64,000 nucleotides of DNA, from the NCBI GenBank assembly GCA_910586585.1, contig CAJUKA010000002.1:114066-178065 (forward strand), written 5' to 3'. A program made the translations under genes and the position numbers. Positions 34,842 to 44,733 of this stretch are shown one piece after another. This DNA comes from an uncultured Lachnospiraceae bacterium (GTDB lineage: Bacteria; Bacillota; Clostridia; Lachnospirales; Lachnospiraceae). The first letter of the stretch is position 1. Each line of letters opens with the position of its first letter. Below the pieces are notes generated by a model that saw nothing but the letters and a program-made list of their open reading frames with translations, was not told the origin of the DNA and did not search any database.

Positions 34842-35822
34842 ATGGGAGAGGTATTATCTCAAAGTGAAATAGACAGTCTGCTGGCAGCCTTAAGCTCCGG
34901 CGAGCTGGATGTAGAGGATATGCAGGAGAAGGATGAACGCCAAGTCAAGAACTATGACTTTAGCAGACCTGCGAAATTCTCGAAAGAACATCTGAGAACT
35001 TTAAACATGATTTTTGATCATTATGGAAGATTGTTGTCAACCAATTTACCCGTATATCTGAGAAAAAATGTACAAGTAAGTGTAGCAAGTTCAGAAACAG
35101 TAACCTTTGCTGAGTTTTCGAATGCGTTGTCGAACCCAGTGCTGCTTACCGTTGTTAATTTCTCACCAATGCCTGGCTCAATTATTATGGAGCTGACAAG
35201 CGGATTAGGGTATGCGATCATAGATAGAATGCTGGGTGGCAGAGGAGAGACGCTTGAGAGAGTAAGAGATTTTTCTGAAATCGAAATGAGTATCATAGAA
35301 AGAATTATGGTAATCTGTATGCAGCTTCTCAGGGAACCATGGAAAAACGTGGCTGAAGTAAATCCGTATTTGGAGCGGATTGAAACGAACCCGCAGTTTG
35401 CTCAGATTATTTCGCCAAGTGATATGGTGGCACTTGTAACCATGAATGTTAAAATTGGTGAAGTTGAAGGTTTGATGAATGTGTGCCTTCCATTCTTTAC
35501 GCTTGAATCTGTTATGGACAGATTAAATACCAAGTTCTGGTATTCAAGCTTACAAAAGATGGATGATGAGGACTACGAACAATTTATCGAGACAATGGTA
35601 AGGAGAGTGGACGTGCCTGTTACAGCGGTGCTTGGCAAAAGTGTCATAACTGTTCATGATTTTGTAAATATACAGGTAGGTGATATCATACGACTTGACT
35701 CGAAGGTTGATGAGGAACTGGATGTATATGTGGGAAATATTAAAAAATTCAGTGCTGTGCCGGGTGCAAGCAAAGAGGCATATGCAGTAAGGGTAACATC
35801 AGTAGTCAGGGAGGAGGAATAA
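34842..35822 (+). CDS. fliM: flagellar motor switch protein FliM
   Basis: 326-residue C-ring protein. ATG 34842 (MGEVLSQSEIDSLLAALSSG, the CheY-P binding peptide) lies eight bases from AGGGGGTGA; GTG 34830 and ATG 34833 fall in that site. The central CheC-like domain has YDFSRPAKFSKEHLRTLNMIF and GSIIMELTSGLGYAIIDRMLGG. The C-terminal SpoA domain follows. Confidence 0.95.
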   Translation: MGEVLSQSEIDSLLAALSSGELDVEDMQEKDERQVKNYDFSRPAKFSKEHLRTLNMIFDHYGRLLSTNLPVYLRKNVQVSVASSETVTFAEFSNALSNPVLLTVVNFSPMPGSIIMELTSGLGYAIIDRMLGGRGETLERVRDFSEIEMSIIERIMVICMQLLREPWKNVAEVNPYLERIETNPQFAQIISPSDMVALVTMNVKIGEVEGLMNVCLPFFTLESVMDRLNTKFWYSSLQKMDDEDYEQFIETMVRRVDVPVTAVLGKSVITVHDFVNIQVGDIIRLDSKVDEELDVYVGNIKKFSAVPGASKEAYAVRVTSVVREEE

Positions 35823-35826
35823 GACG

Positions 35827-37065
35827 ATGGATGGAATGTTATCTCAAGATGAAATAAATGCCTTGTTGAATGGAGTGGACTTGTCAGCAGATTCTGGTGC
35901 AGCAAGCACTGCTACAGCAACGGCAGGTGCTCCGGCAGGAGAGGAACTCAGTGATATTGAAAAAGATGCGATAGGAGAGGTAGCCAATATCAGTATGGGC
36001 ACTTCGGCTACAACGCTCTACTCACTTGTTAATAGAAAGGTAAATATTACAACGCCTGTTGTATCAATGTGTACCTGGCAGGAGGTTCTTGACGATTATG
36101 AAAAGCCTTGTGTGTTTATTCAGATCAAGTACACAGTTGGATTGAATGGCACTAATATATTGGTACTCAAAGAGCATGATGTGAAGGTTATCACCGACTT
36201 GATGATGGGCGGTGACGGCACCAATGTAGAGGGAGAGCTGACAGAATTGCATTTAAGTGCAATTTCGGAAGCGATGAACCAGATGATGGGTTCATCGTCT
36301 ACATCACTTTCTTCGATGCTTGGAAAAACAATTGACATCAGCCCACCAGAAGCCAGTCTTGTAGATTTGCAGTCGAAAGAGCCTAGGGAGCTCTCGCCAT
36401 TTCTTGAAGATAATTTTGTAAAGATTGCATTTCGTATGCAGGTTGATGATTTAGTTGATTCTACATTAATGCAGTTGTATCCTCTCGAATTTGCCAAATC
36501 AGTGTATGAAACCTTTATGGCACAACAGATGGGTGGAGCAGTACCAGAACCAACACCTGCACCGGCAGCGCCCGCGCCCGCGCCAACTCCTGCACCTGCA
36601 CCAGCAGCACCTGCAATGGATATGGGAATGGGAATGCAGCCGCAGATGAACATGGGAATGCAGCAAGGCGATATGGGAATGCAGCCGCAGATGAACATGG
36701 GAATGCCTATGGGATATGGAATGCAGCCACAAATGAACATGGGAATGCCTATGGGATATGGAATGCCAAATGTAAATATCCAGCCTGCACAATTCCAGAA
36801 TTTTGCCCAAGGACAGGGTGAAATGGTAAGTGCTGAAAGTATCAGCCTGATCAGAGATGTTCCTTTGGAAGTAACGGTGGAGTTAGGCAGAACAAACAAA
36901 TCTATTTCTGATATTTTGGAATTTGCTCCTGGTACAATTATTGAACTTGATAAGATTGCAGGCGAACCAATTGATGTGCTTGTAAATGGAAAATTTGTTG
37001 CGAAGGGCGAAGTAGTTGTTATTGAGGAAAGCTTTGGCGTGAGAATTATGGAAATAATTAAATAA
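35827..37065 (+). CDS. fliY: FliY, CheC-FliN type switch phosphatase
   Basis: 412-residue FliY, the Firmicute C-ring protein that joins a CheY-P phosphatase domain to a FliN-type SpoA domain. The N-terminus repeats the FliM-like LSQDEINALLNG peptide. The phosphatase helices are DIEKDAIGEVANISMGTSATTL and LSAISEAMNQMMGSSSTSL. Residues about 235-320 are an unusual linker: a proline/alanine run followed by repeats of MNMGMPMGYGMQPQ and MGMQPQMNMGM. The FliN part is VPLEVTVELGRTNKSISDILEF to GVRIMEII. It begins four bases after fliM. Confidence 0.94.
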   Translation: MDGMLSQDEINALLNGVDLSADSGAASTATATAGAPAGEELSDIEKDAIGEVANISMGTSATTLYSLVNRKVNITTPVVSMCTWQEVLDDYEKPCVFIQIKYTVGLNGTNILVLKEHDVKVITDLMMGGDGTNVEGELTELHLSAISEAMNQMMGSSSTSLSSMLGKTIDISPPEASLVDLQSKEPRELSPFLEDNFVKIAFRMQVDDLVDSTLMQLYPLEFAKSVYETFMAQQMGGAVPEPTPAPAAPAPAPTPAPAPAAPAMDMGMGMQPQMNMGMQQGDMGMQPQMNMGMPMGYGMQPQMNMGMPMGYGMPNVNIQPAQFQNFAQGQGEMVSAESISLIRDVPLEVTVELGRTNKSISDILEFAPGTIIELDKIAGEPIDVLVNGKFVAKGEVVVIEESFGVRIMEIIK

Positions 37066-37099
37066 GTTATTTCAAATATAGAAAGGAAAAAGTTAAGAT

Positions 37100-37462
37100 A
37101 TGGCAAAGAGAATTTTGATCGTTGACGATGCTGCTTTCATGAGAATGATGATTAAAGACATTCTGACAAAGAATGGATATGAGATTGCTGCTGAAGCTGA
37201 AAATGGCAAGATTGCAATTGATAAGTATAAGGAGACTGCGCCAGATTTGACATTGCTTGATATTACAATGCCGGAATTGGATGGAATTCAGGCGCTGAAA
37301 GGAATTAAAGCGCTTGACCCGGCTGCAAATGTTATTATGTGTTCTGCGATGGGACAGCAAGCGATGGTTATTGAAGCAATTCAGTCGGGAGCTAAGGATT
37401 TTATTGTTAAGCCCTTCCAGGCGGAAAGAGTTTTGGAGGCAGTTAAGAAGGTTGTAGGCTAG
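37100..37462 (+). CDS. cheY: chemotaxis response regulator CheY
   Basis: 120-residue single receiver domain. The acidic pocket is VDDAAF near the start, the phosphoacceptor aspartate is in LLDITMPEL, and the conserved lysine is in IVKPFQAERV. It switches motor direction by binding FliM and FliY encoded just upstream. AGAAAGGAAA precedes the ATG. Confidence 0.95.
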   Translation: MAKRILIVDDAAFMRMMIKDILTKNGYEIAAEAENGKIAIDKYKETAPDLTLLDITMPELDGIQALKGIKALDPAANVIMCSAMGQQAMVIEAIQSGAKDFIVKPFQAERVLEAVKKVVG

Positions 37463-37467
37463 ATATT

Positions 37468-37830
37468 ATGCTTTTATCATCGACATCAAACAGGTTTGAC
37501 TCCTTTGTACAATTGTTAACAGTATTACTGATATTTATATTTGTACTGGCACTTACATATTTTTTCACAAAGCTTACTGCAGGTCTTCAAAAAGGAAGAC
37601 TTGCAGGGTCAAATGTGGAAGTGATGGAAACATTTAAAATTGCGCCGACAAAATATATACAAATTGTAAAAATTGGCAAAAAATATTTTTCCTATGTAGT
37701 CTGCAAGGACACAGTCACTTTGCTTGGAGAGCTGACTGATGACGACATTTCAAACCTTGACAAAGCGGAAACAAGCCCGGCAATCAATTTGAATTTCAAG
37801 GACATTTTTGATAAATTCAGGAAACAATAA
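37468..37830 (+). CDS. fliO: flagellar export protein FliO
   Basis: 120-residue small membrane protein with one helix (FVQLLTVLLIFIFVLALTYFF) and a cytoplasmic domain with VEVMETFKIAPTKYIQIVKIG, the FliO/FliZ pattern. It helps assemble FliP. Five bases after cheY and before fliP. Confidence 0.88.
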   Translation: MLLSSTSNRFDSFVQLLTVLLIFIFVLALTYFFTKLTAGLQKGRLAGSNVEVMETFKIAPTKYIQIVKIGKKYFSYVVCKDTVTLLGELTDDDISNLDKAETSPAINLNFKDIFDKFRKQ

Positions 37831-37862
37831 AATGCTGTGTGTGACATAAGGATAATATTGAT

Positions 37863-38765
37863 ATGAGAAATAGGAGCAAAAAATACAATATAAAGCAGGA
37901 GCTTAGAAAGATTGTATATATGCTTTTTATGGTTTTTACCATAGTATTGGCTGATGTGATTGTGGCGAGCGCTACAAGTGATGATGAAGCAGCAGCAGAG
38001 CATATACTTGATAATCGGCAGGAGAATGAGAACAGAACCAATATTAATGAACCTGGTACTGCTCAAACGGGTGAAGAGCTTCAAGAATTGAATATTGCAA
38101 ATAGTCTTAAAGTTACTTATGACAATGGGAATGGAGAACTGAGTGGTACATTGAGAATATTGCTGATATTAACAGCAATAGCAATTCTCCCGATTCTTCT
38201 TTTGACTGTTACTTCTTTTACCAGAATATTAATTGTACTGCATTTTACAAGACAGGCATTAAATACACAGTCAGCGCCGCCCAATCAGATATTGATAGCG
38301 ATTTCGCTGTTTCTTACATTTTTTATTATGCAGCCTGTTTTTGCTGAGGTTTATACAGAGGCAATCGTACCATATGATGCAGGAGAATTAAATTTTGAAG
38401 AGGCATCACAAATTGCTGTTACCCCCATTCGCGAGTTTATGTTTGAACAAGCACAAATGGAAGATATTGATGTGTTTATGCAGCTTGCGAATATTGCATG
38501 GGACAACACAAGCAAGGAATTGGTTCCTACTTCTGTATTGATTCCAGCATTTATTATCAGTGAGCTTCGGACAGCATTTATTATAGGATTTATTATTTAT
38601 ATTCCATTTATTGTGATTGATATGGTCGTCGCATCAGTACTTATGAGTATGGGTATGATGATGCTTCCTCCAACAACGATTTCCATGCCATTTAAGATTT
38701 TGTTGTTTGTACTGGCGGATGGCTGGAATCTGGTAATCGTGAATTTGGTTCGAACATTTAATTGA
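37863..38765 (+). CDS. fliP: flagellar export gate protein FliP
   Basis: 300-residue core of the export gate. The N-terminal signal-like segment (IVYMLFMVFTIVLADVIVASA) is followed by a short acidic spacer. The conserved membrane part starts at LLILTAIAILPILLLTVTSFTRI and contains ALNTQSAPPNQILI and the C-terminal MGMMMLPPTTISMPFKILLFVLADGWNLV. FliP, FliQ and FliR form the 5:4:1 channel. Confidence 0.96.
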   Translation: MRNRSKKYNIKQELRKIVYMLFMVFTIVLADVIVASATSDDEAAAEHILDNRQENENRTNINEPGTAQTGEELQELNIANSLKVTYDNGNGELSGTLRILLILTAIAILPILLLTVTSFTRILIVLHFTRQALNTQSAPPNQILIAISLFLTFFIMQPVFAEVYTEAIVPYDAGELNFEEASQIAVTPIREFMFEQAQMEDIDVFMQLANIAWDNTSKELVPTSVLIPAFIISELRTAFIIGFIIYIPFIVIDMVVASVLMSMGMMMLPPTTISMPFKILLFVLADGWNLVIVNLVRTFN

Positions 38766-38801
38766 CAGAGTTCATTGTTTTGAAAGGGAAAGGTTGATAA
38801 G

Positions 38802-39071
38802 ATGACAGTAGAAGTGGTTACAGATATGATGCAGGATGGGCTGTTTGTAATTCTTAAAACAGCAGCGCCCCCACTTATTGTATCTTTGGTAATTGGACTT
38901 GCTGTGAGTGTTTTTCAGACAGTAACCTCGATTCAGGAGCAAACGCTTACTTTTGTGCCAAAAGTTGTAGGAATGTTCGTCTGCCTTATGATTTTGGGAC
39001 ATTGGATGCTGAATAATATGACAACATTTATGACTGATTTGTGGCAGAATTTTTCCGTTTATATCAGATAA
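38802..39071 (+). CDS. fliQ: flagellar export gate protein FliQ
   Basis: 89-residue two-helix membrane protein. APPLIVSLVIGLAVSVFQTVTSIQEQTLTFVPK is the FliQ signature. AAAGGG upstream of the ATG. Confidence 0.95.
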   Translation: MTVEVVTDMMQDGLFVILKTAAPPLIVSLVIGLAVSVFQTVTSIQEQTLTFVPKVVGMFVCLMILGHWMLNNMTTFMTDLWQNFSVYIR

Positions 39072-39095
39072 CAGAAGGGAGCAGGAGTATATAGC

Positions 39096-39878
39096 ATGGT
39101 AGACTTATCATTTTCCATGTCTGAGCTGGAGTATTTTCTGCTTGTTCTTGTTAGAATAGCAAGTTTTGTATTTATTGCACCATTTTTTAGTACGAAAGGT
39201 GTGCCAAATAATGTAAAAATTGGATTGAGTGTGTTCGTTGCTTATATTATATATTATTTTGGACCAGAACATACTTATCCAGAATATCATACATTACTTG
39301 GATTTTGTACGATTGTATTGAAGGAAGTGTCAGTGGGGCTATTGGTAGGGTTAGGGGCTCAACTGTGTACTTCCATTGTTTTATTTGCAGGAAGAATTAT
39401 AGATATGGAGGTGGGATTATCTATGGCAAACGTCTTCGATCCCACTACAAACCAGCAGTCTTCTATCACAGGTGCTTTGTTGCAGTATGGCGTTATGTTG
39501 ATACTGTACATGACAGGACTTCACAGATATCTGCTCAAAGCTTTGATGGAAACATATATTTTGATTCCAGTGAATGGAATAAATATGAATACAGATAAAC
39601 TGCTGTCAGCGCTTTTAACATTTCTGAGTGATTATATTGTGATTGGCTTTCGAATCTGTCTGCCAGTATTTGCCAGTATTACACTTATGAATATAGTGCT
39701 TGGTTTGCTGGCAAAACTTGCGCCGCAGATGAACATGTTCTCTGTTGGTATTCAGCTTAAACTGCTGGCAGGACTGAGTGTGATTATGATAACAGTAATG
39801 CTGCTTCCCGATATTTGTAATTTTATATTTACCCAGATTCGTGTGCTGATTGTTTCTGTGGTGGAGGGTATGATGTGA
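39096..39878 (+). CDS. fliR: flagellar export gate protein FliR
   Basis: 260-residue polytopic protein with six or more helices, completing the FliPQR channel. The FARIASFVFIAPFF-type start, LGAQLCTSIVLFAGRIIDMEVGLSMANVFDP and the C-terminal PQMNMFSVGIQLKLLAGL are family features. Its stop overlaps the flhB start (GTGA). Confidence 0.95.
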   Translation: MVDLSFSMSELEYFLLVLVRIASFVFIAPFFSTKGVPNNVKIGLSVFVAYIIYYFGPEHTYPEYHTLLGFCTIVLKEVSVGLLVGLGAQLCTSIVLFAGRIIDMEVGLSMANVFDPTTNQQSSITGALLQYGVMLILYMTGLHRYLLKALMETYILIPVNGINMNTDKLLSALLTFLSDYIVIGFRICLPVFASITLMNIVLGLLAKLAPQMNMFSVGIQLKLLAGLSVIMITVMLLPDICNFIFTQIRVLIVSVVEGMM

Positions 39879-40987
39879 TTTTAGAATATAATTTACAATT
39901 TTTTGCCAAGGATGGTCCTGGTGGTGAGAAAACAGAAGAGCCAACTGCCAAAAAGAAGTCAGACACACGAAAAGATGGTAAAGTTCCAAAAAGTAAGGAA
40001 ATGTCAAATGGTGTTCAGCTGATATCGCTTTTTTTGATATTAAAATTCTGGGTTGGACATATGGGCCAGAATTTTATGAAGCTTTTTGGCGAAATATATG
40101 AAAAGATACCTGCATACACAACATATTGGGAAGGGCGTATCGTCAAGAGAGATTATAGTATATTAATCAATAATGTACTTTTAAAGCTTCTGATTCAGCT
40201 TCTTCCTTTTTTTATCGTTGGTATCGTAATATCTGTCGGCATCAATATGATGCAGTTCAAGTTTAAGATTACGACAAAGCCGCTGAAACCTAAATTCAGT
40301 AAATTGAATCCTATCTCTGGGATGAAAAGGCTGTTTTCTATTAGTAAGATTATAGAACTTTTAAAGTCTGTTGCAAAAATTGTTCTGATTACATATGTAG
40401 TTTACATAACGATAAAAGATGAGTGGGTATATCTTATGAAATTTTATCAGATGCCGCTTAATCAGGCGATAGAATTGATAGGAAACATCGTCATTAATAT
40501 GGGACTGAAAATCTCGCTTATTTTTATGATTATTGCAGTTATCGACTTGATTTATGAACGTCATAAATTTAAAGAAGATATCAAGATGACAAAGCAGGAG
40601 GTCAAAGACGAATATAAAAACGCAGAAGGCGATCCGCAGATTAAGGGAAAAATCAGGGCGAAGATGCGAGAGGTGTCGCAGCGGCGAATGATGCAGGATG
40701 TTCCGCAAGCAGATGTTGTTATCACAAACCCGACGCATTTTGCAGTGGCAATTAAGTACGATGCGGCTACTGGTTCTGCACCGATTGTTTTGGCAAAGGG
40801 TGCAGATTATGTAGCACAAAAGATTAAGGAGATTGCAAAGGAAAGCCATGTAGAAATTGTTGAGAACAAACCGCTTGCCCGAATGCTTTATGCTAATGTA
40901 GACGTGGGACAAGAAGTACCTCCGGAACTGTATCAGGCGGTGGCGGAAGTACTGGCAATGGTATACAAGATGCAGGGAAAAATATAG
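39875..40987 (+). CDS. flhB: flagellar export switch protein FlhB
   Basis: 370-residue export gate component that changes substrate specificity after autocleavage. The start is GTG 39875, overlapping the fliR stop by four bases. The N-terminus has EKTEEPTAKKKSDTRKDGKV, four membrane helices follow, and the cleavage motif NPTH lies at about residue 285 (ITNPTHFAVAIKYD). The C-terminal VVENKPLAR-type segment is present as IVENKPLARMLYANV. Confidence 0.96.
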   Translation: MILEYNLQFFAKDGPGGEKTEEPTAKKKSDTRKDGKVPKSKEMSNGVQLISLFLILKFWVGHMGQNFMKLFGEIYEKIPAYTTYWEGRIVKRDYSILINNVLLKLLIQLLPFFIVGIVISVGINMMQFKFKITTKPLKPKFSKLNPISGMKRLFSISKIIELLKSVAKIVLITYVVYITIKDEWVYLMKFYQMPLNQAIELIGNIVINMGLKISLIFMIIAVIDLIYERHKFKEDIKMTKQEVKDEYKNAEGDPQIKGKIRAKMREVSQRRMMQDVPQADVVITNPTHFAVAIKYDAATGSAPIVLAKGADYVAQKIKEIAKESHVEIVENKPLARMLYANVDVGQEVPPELYQAVAEVLAMVYKMQGKI

Positions 40988-41294
40988 AATATATGACAAA
41001 AAACTCCAAAAATATACAAAATAACTATCAGATAATATAGTACTATAGCACAAAACAGGTATACATAATGTTTGAGAAATATGTCAAATAATATCATATG
41101 ATGTAGACAAAAAGGACGCTGTAATGGGTAAAACCGCACAGAGTTCTTTTGCTTTATTTGTGTAAGTGTTATAAAAAATAAAAAAATTTTATATTTTCAG
41201 CAAATTATTATATACAAATTATGTTAATTGTGAGATAATTTAATACAAGGTAAGGGTTAAAAGGATTTTTAGGAGTTAAGGGGGAAAATAGGAC
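40988..41294. other. AT-rich gap before flhA
   Basis: No gene is seen in this 307-base stretch. It is very AT rich after 41165. A CodY-like box lies at 41192-41206. A weak promoter is conceivable (TTTATA 41187-41192, TATACA 41210-41215, spacer 17), which would put the box in the spacer. Confidence 0.4.
41192..41206. promoter_or_regulatory. CodY-like box upstream of flhA
   Basis: TATTTTCAGCAAATT differs from the CodY consensus at positions 1 and 10. In such AT-rich sequence a two-mismatch match alone is weak evidence, but it is the third such box placed at the head of a flagellar block. Confidence 0.4.
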
Positions 41295-43334
41295 ATGAAG
41301 ATGAAGAAAGCAGACTTGGGCGTAGCTTTATATTTGCTTGGCGCTATCATCATGCTGATTGTACCAATTACTAGTACCATCATGGATGTTTTGCTTGCGA
41401 TAAATATTTCGCTTGCATTTACAATCCTTTTCACGACAATGTTTACCAAAGAAGTTTTGGATTTGTCATTTTATCCAACTGTTTTGCTGTTCACAACGGT
41501 TTTCAGAATTGCCTTGAACGTATCATCAACCCGTTTGATTTTGTCAACAGGTGATCCGGGAAATGTCGTAGCAACTTTTGGTAATTTCGTTGGCGGCGGC
41601 GACTTGGTTATTGGTGTTGTCGTATTTATTATCTTAATTATTGTACAGTTTGTAGTTATTAACAAAGGTTCTGAGCGAGTTGCCGAGGTAACGGCCAGAT
41701 TTACACTGGATGCTATGCCCGGTAAACAGATGGCGATTGACGCAGACCTCAATACGGGCGCTATCACAGACGCAGAAGCAAAACAGCAGAGAGAAAAACT
41801 TCAGCAGGAAGCAAGCTTCTTTGGTTCCATGGATGGTGCTGTGAAATATGTAAAGGGAGATGCTTCCGCAGGTCTTCTTATTACAGGCGTCAATATTGTC
41901 GGCGGAATTATCATGGGTGTTGTAAGACAGAACATGGAGATCATGGACGCACTTGATAAGTATACGATTCTGACAATTGGTGATGGTCTGGTAAGCCAGA
42001 TTCCTTCGCTTCTTATTTCATTATCAACAGGTATTCTTGTTACGAAGGGATCCAAAGAGGCGGATTTTGGTACAGTACTTGTAAACCAGTTATTTGGTAT
42101 ACCCAAAGTATTGTATATGGTAGGCGGCGTACTTGTATTCTTAGGATTGGTAACACCGCTGAATCCAGTGATTTTCGTTGTTTTGGGTGCGCTGTTTATT
42201 GTGTGCGGACGAATGATTGCTTCTACGATAGAGGTTGCGAATATTGAATCGGAGGCAGACGAAGAGGAAGACACAGCAGACGAGGTCAGAAAGCTGGAGA
42301 ATGTTAATTCTCTATTGCAAGTTGACCCGATTGAGTTGGAGTTTGGTTATGGTATTATTCCGCTTGCAGATGTCAACCAAGGTGGCGATTTGCTTGACCG
42401 AGTTGTAATGATACGAAGGCAGGTTGCTCTGGAACTTGGTACGGTGGTGCCAATTATCCGATTGCGGGATAATATTCAGTTAAATCCAAATCAATATATT
42501 ATAAAGATAAAAGGTATTCAGGTCAGTGAGGGCGAGATATTATTTGACCACTATATGGCGATGAACCCTGGTTTTGTAGAAGAAGAGATATCAGGTATTC
42601 CAACATTTGAACCATCATTTCATCTGCCGGCTATTTGGATTACCGAAAATCAAAGAGAACGAGCGGAGAGCGTTGGTTATACCGTAGTTGATCCGCCGTC
42701 AATTATAGCGACGCATTTGACAGAGATTATCAGACAGTATCTGTCAGATCTGCTTACAAGGCAGGATGTACAGAATCTTGTTGACAATGTTCGAGAAACC
42801 AATCCTTCTCTTGTGGAAGAGCTTATACCAAAGCTTTTGGGGCTTGGCGATATCCAGAAGGTGTTGCAGAATCTTCTCAAAGAAGGTATTTCTGTGAGGG
42901 ATCTTGTTACGATTTTTGAAACACTTGCTGATCATGCTGCTGCTACAAGAGATACCGATATTTTGACGGAATATGTACGGCAGAGTTTGAAGCGTGCGAT
43001 ATCCAATAAATACTTCCCGATGAATGAAACGACCAGTGTGGTAACGCTTGATCCAAGTTTGGAACAAGAAATTATGGGAAGTGTGAAACAGACAGAACAA
43101 GGGGCTTATCTGACGCTCGATCCAGAGAAGACCAAGAGAATTATTACTTCTGTGGAATCTGAGGTAGGAAAGCTTGAGAAGCTTGGAAAGAATCCAATTG
43201 TGATAACTTCACCGATTGTCAGAATGTACTTTAAGCGGCTGACAGAAGAATATTACAGAGATTTGGTAGTAGTATCATATAATGAAATCGACTCGAATGT
43301 TGAATTGCAATCAGTAGGAATGGTGACAGCATGA
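41295..43334 (+). CDS. flhA: flagellar export gate protein FlhA
   Basis: 679-residue proton-driven export protein. Eight membrane helices lie in the first 330 residues. The region FRIALNVSSTRLIL and the cytoplasmic FHIPEP-type motif AMPGKQMAIDADLNTGAI are present. The C-terminal cytoplasmic ring domain covers about 345-679. GGGGG precedes the ATG. It overlaps flhF by four bases (ATGA). Confidence 0.97.
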   Translation: MKMKKADLGVALYLLGAIIMLIVPITSTIMDVLLAINISLAFTILFTTMFTKEVLDLSFYPTVLLFTTVFRIALNVSSTRLILSTGDPGNVVATFGNFVGGGDLVIGVVVFIILIIVQFVVINKGSERVAEVTARFTLDAMPGKQMAIDADLNTGAITDAEAKQQREKLQQEASFFGSMDGAVKYVKGDASAGLLITGVNIVGGIIMGVVRQNMEIMDALDKYTILTIGDGLVSQIPSLLISLSTGILVTKGSKEADFGTVLVNQLFGIPKVLYMVGGVLVFLGLVTPLNPVIFVVLGALFIVCGRMIASTIEVANIESEADEEEDTADEVRKLENVNSLLQVDPIELEFGYGIIPLADVNQGGDLLDRVVMIRRQVALELGTVVPIIRLRDNIQLNPNQYIIKIKGIQVSEGEILFDHYMAMNPGFVEEEISGIPTFEPSFHLPAIWITENQRERAESVGYTVVDPPSIIATHLTEIIRQYLSDLLTRQDVQNLVDNVRETNPSLVEELIPKLLGLGDIQKVLQNLLKEGISVRDLVTIFETLADHAAATRDTDILTEYVRQSLKRAISNKYFPMNETTSVVTLDPSLEQEIMGSVKQTEQGAYLTLDPEKTKRIITSVESEVGKLEKLGKNPIVITSPIVRMYFKRLTEEYYRDLVVVSYNEIDSNVELQSVGMVTA

Positions 43335-44719
43335 TAATAAAGAAATTTCAAGGAAAAACAAAAGAAGAGGCACTGGAAAGTGCGAAAAAGGAACTTGGAG
43401 AAAGTATTGTTGAGATGAATGTCAAGACAATCAAAGCGAAAGGGGTTCTTGGCATACTCAAGGGAACGAAGATCGAAGTAACAGTTGCGAAGGAAGAGGA
43501 GAATGAAAAGTATGGGTTATCCTCTTCCAAGGAAACACAAAAGGATGGCGTGGCAGTTAGTATCAGTCAAAGTACATCACAAGGAAAAATTATACCAATG
43601 AAACAGCCTGAGAAACTTGAGATTACGGCAAAAAATGGTGCGGCAAAAGATGCAAAGGCAGTAGGGCAGGCAGTGGCGGATGTACTTTCTTCTTTTCCGC
43701 CACAGAAAGCAGACTCTGTCAGAACAGGTGAAACAATCAATAGCTCCAAGCAGGAAGTGAGAGCAGACGAACCGACAAGGGATAACCTGAGAGGTAATGG
43801 ATTAGAGGAAAAACTGGACAATCTTCAGACACTTTTAGAAAAGCAGCTTTCACAGAAGGAAAGCAAAATGCAAGTAGAGGATTTCAAAAGTGAGGAGCAT
43901 GAAAAGCCAGAACAAAATAATGAAAGAACCAATTTCCTGAAACTGTTATATAATAAAATGATAGACAACGAAGTAAATGAAAAGTATGCAAATGACATCA
44001 TTGTTGAGATTGACAAGAACTGTAAACCTGATGTGACAATGGATTTTATGCTGTCAGAGATTTACCAGCGAATGATATTAAAGCTGGGAAAACCATCCGT
44101 GATGGATGAAAACGAAGAAGGGCCTAAAGTAATATTCTTTTTGGGACCAACGGGTGTCGGAAAAACAACTACAATAGCAAAAATTGCATCTTCCTTCCGT
44201 GTGGAACACAAGAAAAAAGTTGCACTTCTTACAGCAGACACTTATCGAATCGCGGCGGCAGAACAATTGAGAACGTATGCAAATATTTTGGAAGTTCCCT
44301 TCCGAGTTGTGTATACAGCCAATGAGATTACATCAGCAGTAGAAGATTTCAGGGAATATGATTATATATTGGTGGATACAACAGGGCATTCACCCAACAA
44401 TGAGGCTCAGTGTGAGAGCATGAACGATTTGATAAATTCCGTAGATACGGCGGCACAAAAAGAAGTGTTTTTGGTGCTGTCGGCTTCGACAAAATACAGA
44501 GATTTAATGAAGATTGCAGACACTTATAAAGGGATTGCAGATTATAAGTTAATCTTCACGAAACTTGATGAGACGTCCACATTAGGAAACATATACAACC
44601 TCAAATTATATACGGGCGCTACACTTTCCTATGTGACATGTGGACAGAATGTACCAGACGACATTGAGTATTTTAATCCACAGTCAACTGTCAAACAGTT
44701 GCTCGGAGGAAGGCGTTAA
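43331..44719 (+). CDS. flhF: SRP-family GTPase FlhF
   Basis: 462-residue GTPase that helps set flagellar position and number. A basic N-terminal segment (MIIKKFQGKTKEEALESAKKE) leads to a long variable region, then the NG domain: GPTGVGKTTTIAKIAS (G1, about residue 274), LTADTYRIAAAEQLRTYA, DTTGHSP in place of the usual DTAGRS, and FTKLDETSTLGN. It is encoded with FlhG, its activating partner. Confidence 0.95.
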   Translation: MIIKKFQGKTKEEALESAKKELGESIVEMNVKTIKAKGVLGILKGTKIEVTVAKEEENEKYGLSSSKETQKDGVAVSISQSTSQGKIIPMKQPEKLEITAKNGAAKDAKAVGQAVADVLSSFPPQKADSVRTGETINSSKQEVRADEPTRDNLRGNGLEEKLDNLQTLLEKQLSQKESKMQVEDFKSEEHEKPEQNNERTNFLKLLYNKMIDNEVNEKYANDIIVEIDKNCKPDVTMDFMLSEIYQRMILKLGKPSVMDENEEGPKVIFFLGPTGVGKTTTIAKIASSFRVEHKKKVALLTADTYRIAAAEQLRTYANILEVPFRVVYTANEITSAVEDFREYDYILVDTTGHSPNNEAQCESMNDLINSVDTAAQKEVFLVLSASTKYRDLMKIADTYKGIADYKLIFTKLDETSTLGNIYNLKLYTGATLSYVTCGQNVPDDIEYFNPQSTVKQLLGGRR

Positions 44720-44733
44720 TAGGAGGATAGTGT

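Noticed and set aside
36120..37106. Long open frame on the minus strand opposite fliY
   Set aside because: It arises from the proline/methionine repeat DNA and codon bias of fliY. It has no ribosome site and no recognisable domain, and fliY is clearly the gene.
40988..41294. c-di-GMP or other known riboswitch before flhA
   Set aside because: I looked for GEMM-type and other familiar cores and found none; GGACGCTGTAATGGGTAAAA has only a superficial likeness.
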